7,190 nucleotides of DNA. Source: Paracoccaceae bacterium (GTDB taxonomy: Bacteria; Pseudomonadota; Alphaproteobacteria; Rhodobacterales; Rhodobacteraceae). The stretch's first letter is position 1. Each line of letters starts with the position of its first letter. The notes under the pieces were generated by a model. It saw only the letters and a list, made by a program, of their open reading frames with translations. It was not told the origin of the DNA and did not search any database. The translations under genes were made by a program, and so were the position numbers. Positions 1 through 4,303 of this stretch are shown here, in pieces. The stretch spans positions 24,766 through 31,955 of the forward strand of contig NVSA01000007.1 of NCBI GenBank assembly GCA_002401045.1, in the 5' to 3' direction.

Positions 1-360
1 TTTGGCAATGTGATCCGCGTTGGCGATGCGGCTAATTGTGCTACGCCTATCGCGGGTGAAGGCATCCGTATTGCGATTGAACAAGGTCGTGCGTTAGGTC
101 TGGCATTATCGCAAAAAACTGCTTTGGCACTTACACAGTTTGAACGGGCTTATGCGAAAAAATATGCACGTAATTACCGTATAGGGTTTTGGTTGAATTC
201 CCGCGTTGCAAATTATGTAGCTTCTGATTGGGATAAATCCGTACGCCGTATTCAAGCGATGAATGCATCACGATTTACACAACTCTTGCGTAGCCAGTTT
301 CATTTTAAGCGTCTGATACGAACAGTGTATTTGCACCTGAAGCATAAGCTGTTCAAATAA
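1..360 (+). CDS. NAD(P)/FAD-dependent oxidoreductase, C-terminal part (5' end outside the window)
   Basis: Only the last 119 codons are present. The frame is open from base 1 and ends at TAA 358-360, so the GTG at base 10 is not the true start. The fragment opens with VGDAAN followed by ATPIAGEGIRIAIEQGRALG. This is the second FAD-contact motif (GDAA...P..GEGI..A...G) of the group that includes geranylgeranyl reductases and UbiH-like aromatic hydroxylases; the Asp contacts the FAD ribityl chain and the GEGI helix lies against the flavin. The rest is a basic helical tail (FERAYAKKYARNYR, then a Lys/Arg-rich end at LKHKLFK) that could lie on the membrane surface. Substrate and pathway cannot be told without the N-terminal half. 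A geranylgeranyl-reductase-like oxidoreductase fits best, and a ubiquinone-type monooxygenase is the alternative. It converges with serA, with 45 bases between the stop codons. Confidence 0.75.
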   Translation, partial: FGNVIRVGDAANCATPIAGEGIRIAIEQGRALGLALSQKTALALTQFERAYAKKYARNYRIGFWLNSRVANYVASDWDKSVRRIQAMNASRFTQLLRSQFHFKRLIRTVYLHLKHKLFK

Positions 361-385
361 AAAGGCGACCCGAAGGCCGCCTTTT
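361..385 (-). terminator. Rho-independent terminator of serA, probably bidirectional
   Basis: AAAGGCG (361-367) pairs perfectly with CGCCTTT (378-384). One A/C mismatch and two more G-C pairs then close a four-base loop. Read on the - strand the loop is CC-TTCG-GG, the very stable C(UUCG)G tetraloop, and the stem is followed by TTTTTATTTG. That makes a good intrinsic terminator for serA, whose stop is about 20 bases upstream. On the + strand the stem begins right after the oxidoreductase stop and runs into CTTTTAGATATTG, a weaker but plausible U tract. One hairpin therefore probably ends both convergent genes. Confidence 0.85.
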
Positions 386-405
386 AGATATTGATTTCAA
401 AACCC

Positions 406-1995
406 TTATACGTTGAATTTTAGCGGTTTGATTGACTTGAACAGACCTGTGTCTTTTAGTTTTTCTAAAACGATATCGCTTGGCGCTTCGTCAAGATAAA
501 GCAGGGCAATTGCATCGGTTCCAACGTCTGAACGACCCAGTGTGAAGTTTGCGATATTCGCACCATTTTCACCCAATGTCTGACCCAGAGCGCCGATGAT
601 GCCAGGCACATCGTCGTTGGTTGTGTACAACATGTGACCGCCAACTTCAGCGTCGATGTTGATGCCTTTGATTTGGATGAAACGAGGTTTTCCATCACTA
701 AACACAGTCCCGGCAATCGCGCGTTCACGCGTTGCAGTTACAACCGTTACTTTGATGTAGCCATCAAACGCGCCTGATTTATCCTGGTTCGTTGTGCTAA
801 TCTGAATGCCGCGATCTTTTGCGATCACAGGCGCAGACACCAAGTTCACATCGGGGTTCGCTTTCTTCATGATGCCCGCCACAACAGCGCAGTTTAGCGC
901 GTCTAGGTTCATCTCAGAAACTGTGCCGTCATACAGGATGTTGATCGCTGTGATCGGCTCGTCTGTCATCTGACCCGCAAAGGAACCAAGATGGTCAGCC
1001 AATTTGATCCACGGCCCCATAACGATTGCTTCTTCAGCCGTTACAGAAGGCATGTTCAATGCATTGGTAACAGCGCCCGTTAGCAAATAGTCAGACATTT
1101 GTTCCGCAACTTGCAGTGCTACATTTTCTTGTGCTTCTGATGTTGCCGCGCCCAAGTGTGGTGTGCACACAACATTGGGCAGACCAAACAATACGTTTTC
1201 TTTGGCAGGCTCTTCTGCATAAACATCCAGTGCAGCACCCGCAATATGACCTGATTTCAATAATTCTGCCAGCGCAGGCTCATCGATTAAACCACCGCGT
1301 GCGCAGTTAATGATCCGCACGCCTTTTTTGGTTTTAGCCAAGTTTTCAGCAGACAGAATGTTACGTGTGCCGTCGGTCAATGGCACGTGCAATGTGATGA
1401 AATCAGCACGGGCTAATAGATCGTCTAGCTCAACTTTTTCAACGCCCATTTTAGCAGCTTTTTCGTCAGACAAAAACGGATCAAACGCGATGACCTTCAT
1501 TTTCAATCCGCGTGCACGGTCACAAACGATGCCACCAATGTTACCCGCACCAATCACGCCCAAAGTTTTGTTTGTCAGTTCAACGCCCATGAATTTTGAT
1601 TTTTCCCATTTACCTGCATGTGTTGATGCGCTGGCTTCTGGAATTTGACGCGCCACGGCGAACATCATTGCAATCGCGTGTTCAGCCGTTGTGATCATGT
1701 TGCCAAACGGCGTGTTCATTACGATCACACCTTTTTTAGATGCGGCCACTTTGTCGATGTTATCGGTGCCGATCCCTGCGCGCGCGATGACTTTTAGATT
1801 GGTCGCGGCCTCTAGGATTTTTTCAGTTACTTTTGTTGCTGAACGAATGGCTAGGCCATCATATTCGCCAATTTTGGCCAATAGGGCGTCTTTGTCTTTG
1901 CCAAGATTTGGTTCAAAATCTACTTCAATTCCGCGGTCACGGAAAATTTGAACGGCGGTTTCAGACAGTTTGTCAGATACGAGTACTTTAGGCAT
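406..1995 (-). CDS. serA: D-3-phosphoglycerate dehydrogenase (long, ACT-containing form)
   Basis: SerA catalyses the first step of the phosphorylated serine pathway, the NAD-dependent oxidation of 3-phosphoglycerate to 3-phosphohydroxypyruvate in the cytosol. The 529-residue length matches the long form of the enzyme. An N-terminal substrate-domain part (about 1-100) leads to the Rossmann fold with G149-A-G-N-I-G154 and D172 after the second strand. The catalytic triad of the 2-hydroxyacid dehydrogenase family is visible: R233 in CARGG, E262 in YAEEP and H280 in TPHLG. Residues from about 320 to 450 form the intervening allosteric substrate-binding domain, and about 455-529 form a C-terminal ACT domain, the usual site of serine feedback in this family. 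The start is ATG at 1995, preceded by AAGGAGG with a six-base spacer. It lies 57 bases downstream of serC in the same direction and is probably cotranscribed with it. The gene is intact. Confidence 0.97.
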   Translation of the reverse strand: MPKVLVSDKLSETAVQIFRDRGIEVDFEPNLGKDKDALLAKIGEYDGLAIRSATKVTEKILEAATNLKVIARAGIGTDNIDKVAASKKGVIVMNTPFGNMITTAEHAIAMMFAVARQIPEASASTHAGKWEKSKFMGVELTNKTLGVIGAGNIGGIVCDRARGLKMKVIAFDPFLSDEKAAKMGVEKVELDDLLARADFITLHVPLTDGTRNILSAENLAKTKKGVRIINCARGGLIDEPALAELLKSGHIAGAALDVYAEEPAKENVLFGLPNVVCTPHLGAATSEAQENVALQVAEQMSDYLLTGAVTNALNMPSVTAEEAIVMGPWIKLADHLGSFAGQMTDEPITAINILYDGTVSEMNLDALNCAVVAGIMKKANPDVNLVSAPVIAKDRGIQISTTNQDKSGAFDGYIKVTVVTATRERAIAGTVFSDGKPRFIQIKGINIDAEVGGHMLYTTNDDVPGIIGALGQTLGENGANIANFTLGRSDVGTDAIALLYLDEAPSDIVLEKLKDTGLFKSIKPLKFNV

Positions 1996-2001
1996 GATAT
2001 G

Positions 2002-2008
2002 CCTCCTT
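2002..2008 (-). promoter_or_regulatory. Strong ribosome binding site of serA
   Basis: On the - strand the sequence reads AAGGAGG, followed by six bases and the serA ATG. It is the best Shine-Dalgarno match in the window. It lets serA be translated independently even though it is the second gene of the operon. Confidence 0.85.
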
Positions 2009-2022
2009 TAATGTGGGGAAAA

Positions 2023-2047
2023 GTTGGCTTTATGTGTAGGGGCCAAC
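2023..2047 (-). other. Hairpin in the serC-serA intergenic spacer
   Basis: A perfect 6-bp inverted repeat, GCCAAC (2042-2047) and GTTGGC (2023-2028), encloses a 13-base loop. Read in the direction of transcription the 3' arm is followed by TTTTCCCC. It could be a weak attenuator that lowers serA relative to serC, or an mRNA-stabilising or processing stem. The stem is short, the loop is long and the T run is only four bases, so full termination is unlikely. Confidence 0.4.
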
Positions 2048-2052
2048 GAAAA

Positions 2053-3213
2053 TTACAAAGTTGCGATTTGGGTTTCAAACGCCCAGTTCAACCAAGGGCA
2101 AAGTGCCTCAACGTCAGCCTGCTCAACCGTGCCGCCCGTCCAGATGCGTAAACCTGCAGGGGCATCGCGATAAGCACCAATGTCATAGGCAACGCCTTCG
2201 GATTCTAGCAACTTGGCTAAACCTTTGGCGAATGCTGCTTGGCCATCCGCATCAAGTGCAGTTACACGTGGGTCGCTGATTTTAAAGCAAACAGAGGTGT
2301 TTGACCGAGTGGCGGGTTCTTGTGCCAAGAAATCAATCCAGTCGTTCGCGGCAACGAAGTCAGCTAAAACGCCCATATTGGCATCTGCTTTGGCGATCAT
2401 GCCATCTTTGCCGCCTTGGCTTTTAGCCCAGTTCAGCGCGAATAAATAATCTTCAACAGCCAGCATTGATGGTGTGTTGATCGTCGCACCTTTAAAGATA
2501 CCACCGATCAATTTGCCACCTTTGGTCAGGCGGAAAATCTTTGGCAACGGCCATGCAGGTGTGTAGCTTTCCAAACGCGCAACAGCCCTTGGTGACAAAA
2601 TCAACATGCCATGCGCGGCTTCACCACCCAGAACTTTTTGCCAAGAAAAAGTTGTAACGTCCAATTTGTCCCATGCTAAATCTTGGGCAAATGCCGCAGA
2701 AGTCGCATCGCAAATTGTTAAACCTTCGCGGTCGTCAGGAATAAAGTCTCCGTTTGGAACCTTCACGCCTGAGGTTGTACCATTCCACGTGAACACAACA
2801 TCATTGTCAAAGTTCACTGCAGATAGATCAGGTAACTTCCCGTAGTCCGCACTGTGATGCGTGACATTTTCAAGCTTCAGTTGTTTAATAACATCCGTAA
2901 CCCAACCCGCACCAAAGCTTTCCCATGAAAGTATATCAACACCGCGTGCGCCCAATAATGACCAAAGTGCCATTTCAACAGCGCCTGTATCAGAAGCAGG
3001 AACGATACCGATTTTGTAATCAGCAGGAATGTTCAGGACGTCGCGTGTGGTTTCAATCGCGGCAAGCAATTTGTCTTTGCCAATTGCGGCGCGGTGCGAC
3101 CGACCAAGAGCGGCATCGCTTAGTGCATCCAGCGACCATGTGGTCGGCTTGGTGCAGGGGCCAGAAGAAAATTGGGGGTTGTTCGGACGGGTGTCCGGCT
3201 TAGAAATCGTCAT
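2053..3213 (-). CDS. serC: Phosphoserine aminotransferase, alphaproteobacterial type
   Basis: SerC is a PLP-dependent class V aminotransferase. It converts 3-phosphohydroxypyruvate plus glutamate to O-phosphoserine plus 2-oxoglutarate, the second step of the pathway. The chosen ATG at 3213 gives 386 residues. The protein opens MTISKPDTRP and soon reaches FSSGPCTKP, the N-terminal substrate-loop region typical of this family. The PLP lysine is K193 in TFSWQKVLGGEAAHGML. The downstream Asn/Thr-rich stretch GATINTPSM (241-249) and the C-terminal GLRIWTGGTV (354-363) match the family's active-site and phosphate-contact segments. The sequence resembles the archaeal/alphaproteobacterial SerC subgroup rather than the E. 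coli type. The frame stays open back to a TTG at 3297, but those 28 extra codons coincide with the candidate leader RNA and GAGGA sits correctly in front of 3213, so the shorter start is preferred. It is the first gene of the serC-serA unit and diverges from serB. Confidence 0.95.
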   Translation of the reverse strand: MTISKPDTRPNNPQFSSGPCTKPTTWSLDALSDAALGRSHRAAIGKDKLLAAIETTRDVLNIPADYKIGIVPASDTGAVEMALWSLLGARGVDILSWESFGAGWVTDVIKQLKLENVTHHSADYGKLPDLSAVNFDNDVVFTWNGTTSGVKVPNGDFIPDDREGLTICDATSAAFAQDLAWDKLDVTTFSWQKVLGGEAAHGMLILSPRAVARLESYTPAWPLPKIFRLTKGGKLIGGIFKGATINTPSMLAVEDYLFALNWAKSQGGKDGMIAKADANMGVLADFVAANDWIDFLAQEPATRSNTSVCFKISDPRVTALDADGQAAFAKGLAKLLESEGVAYDIGAYRDAPAGLRIWTGGTVEQADVEALCPWLNWAFETQIATL

Positions 3214-3221
3214 ATGTGTAT

Positions 3222-3300
3222 CCTCACAGATAATGCGCCCTTCGTTGGGGAAGGGTGTCCCACTTGCGCGTTTAAGCCTGTGCGGCCTACTTCGCAATAC
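3222..3300 (-). ncRNA. Candidate serC leader RNA (5' cis-regulatory element)
   Basis: The 5' untranslated region of serC is highly structured. On the - strand CCCTTC (3250-3255) pairs with GAAGGG (3238-3243) around a six-base loop, with GCG/CGC pairing possible on either side (3267-3269 with 3235-3237). CCGCACA (3279-3285) can pair with TGTGAGG (3222-3228) at six of seven positions, which would hide the serC Shine-Dalgarno sequence (GAGGA, 3221-3225). AGTGGGACACCC stands in the middle and looks like the conserved core. A serC leader motif has been described upstream of alphaproteobacterial serC-serA operons, with its last stem overlapping the ribosome binding site. Position, gene context and architecture agree here. 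The match to the published consensus is from memory; the pairings are read directly. Confidence 0.65.
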
Positions 3301-3313
3301 TTAAGGCTGGTCA

Positions 3314-3345
3314 TTGCGACGATTTTTCCACATAAGTCGTCGCAA
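3314..3345. promoter_or_regulatory. Perfect 9-bp inverted repeat in the serB/serC divergent region, candidate operator
   Basis: TTGCGACGA (3314-3322) and TCGTCGCAA (3337-3345) are exact reverse complements separated by 14 bases. A third partial copy, TTCGTCGA, follows at about 3347-3354. The dyad lies between the divergent start codons, upstream of the candidate serC leader and 35-66 bases before the serB ATG, where a shared regulator could control both directions. Neither strand has a T run after the second arm, so it is not an intrinsic terminator. An RNA hairpin at the 5' end of either transcript is the alternative. No convincing -35/-10 pair could be placed for either gene. Confidence 0.45.
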
Positions 3346-3379
3346 ATTCGTCGATTTGTTCACGATAGGAAATTCGAAA

Positions 3380-4258
3380 ATGTATGTAGCCACACTTATC
3401 GCCAATCCAACGCGTGCCAATCTGACTTCTGGCTTGGTCTTCAAGATCGCTCAACAGCTGGGTATTCAGGGCTTTGTTTGGCTCAATGAAAATATCGCTG
3501 CCGATATTGTGACCCCGCATATGCCTGAAAACTTCGAAGACATCTGGGAAAACCTGCAATCTGAAAACATCGATTTTATTGTGCAACCGATTGAAAATCG
3601 CCGTAAGAAAATCCTGCTGGCGGATATGGACAGCACGATGATCGAACAAGAATGCATCGATGAGCTGGCCGTTGAGGCAGGCGTTGGTGAACGGGTTGCA
3701 GGGATCACTGCGCGTGCCATGAACGGTGAGCTGGATTTTGAAGATGCCCTGCGCGAACGTGTCGGGCTGCTTAAAGATTTAGACGCGTCGGTTATTCAAA
3801 AAGTTCTCGATACCCGCATTACCCTTATGCCTGGGGGGCTAGAACTCGTGGCAACCATGAAAGCCAACGGGGCTTATTGTGCATTGGTATCAGGCGGGTT
3901 CACCGATTTCACCCAAGCCATCGCCGAAACATTGGGCTTTGACGAAAACCGCGCCAATACGCTGATACAAGCGGGTGGTAAATTAACTGGCCAAGCAGGC
4001 ACGCCAATTTTGGGCCGTGCCGCCAAAGTGGACGCCTTAAACGACATCACTAAACGCCTGAACCTATCGGCAGATGACGTGATCGCCGTGGGCGACGGGG
4101 CAAACGATCTGGGCATGTTAACCCTTGCAGGATTAGGCGTCGCCCTACACGCCAAACCCGTCGTCGCCGCCCAATGCAACGTGCGCCTGAACAATGCGGA
4201 TTTGACAGGGTTGTTGTATGTGCAGGGGTATAGGGCTTCGGATTTTGTGCAAATCTAA
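3380..4258 (+). CDS. serB: Phosphoserine phosphatase (HAD superfamily)
   Basis: SerB hydrolyses O-phosphoserine to L-serine and phosphate, the last step of the pathway. The 292 residues begin with an ACT-like region (about 1-70) and continue with the HAD core. Motif I is D82-M-D84-S-T, where D82 is the expected nucleophile and D84 the acid/base. It is followed by the substrate-binding E89-Q-E-C-I-D-E-L stretch typical of SerB. Motif II is S171-G-G, motif III is K216, and motif IV is G238-D-G-A-N-D243-L, which holds the Mg-binding aspartates. All catalytic residues are present. ATG 3380 is chosen because AGGA (3367-3370) lies nine bases upstream and MYVATLIANP is the usual SerB opening; an in-frame TTG at 3314 would add 22 unlikely residues. 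It is transcribed away from serC. The next gene starts 45 bases after its stop. Confidence 0.96.
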   Translation: MYVATLIANPTRANLTSGLVFKIAQQLGIQGFVWLNENIAADIVTPHMPENFEDIWENLQSENIDFIVQPIENRRKKILLADMDSTMIEQECIDELAVEAGVGERVAGITARAMNGELDFEDALRERVGLLKDLDASVIQKVLDTRITLMPGGLELVATMKANGAYCALVSGGFTDFTQAIAETLGFDENRANTLIQAGGKLTGQAGTPILGRAAKVDALNDITKRLNLSADDVIAVGDGANDLGMLTLAGLGVALHAKPVVAAQCNVRLNNADLTGLLYVQGYRASDFVQI

Positions 4259-4268
4259 CGCTTGGTAA

Positions 4269-4303
4269 TTGTCAGCGCTGTATTTTTATGTCCTAGTATA
4301 AAT
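4269..4303 (+). promoter_or_regulatory. Possible promoter of the restriction-modification gene
   Basis: TTGTCA (4269-4274) matches the -35 consensus at five of six positions. TAGTAT (4294-4299), overlapping TATAAA (4297-4302), is the best -10 candidate but is 19 (or 22) bases away. A start point near the ATG at 4304 would give a leaderless or almost leaderless mRNA, which would fit the missing Shine-Dalgarno sequence. The spacing is poor, so this is tentative. Confidence 0.25.

Noticed and set aside
465..1951. Several open frames on both strands overlapping serA (for example 465-728 -, 1310-1648 +, 1691-1951 +)
   Set aside because: They lie inside a well-supported serA gene, have no ribosome binding sites or recognisable motifs, and their translations look like low-complexity shadows of the real frame.
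3214..3297. 28-residue N-terminal extension of SerC from TTG 3297
   Set aside because: The codons coincide with the structured leader, the start codon is poor, and GAGGA is well placed before ATG 3213.
1948..3304. Open frames on the + strand antisense to serC
   Set aside because: serC is complete with its PLP lysine and family motifs; the antisense translations show no family features.
3311..3720. Open frames on the - strand over the start of serB and the intergenic region
   Set aside because: They are antisense to conserved HAD motif I of serB and show no independent coding evidence.
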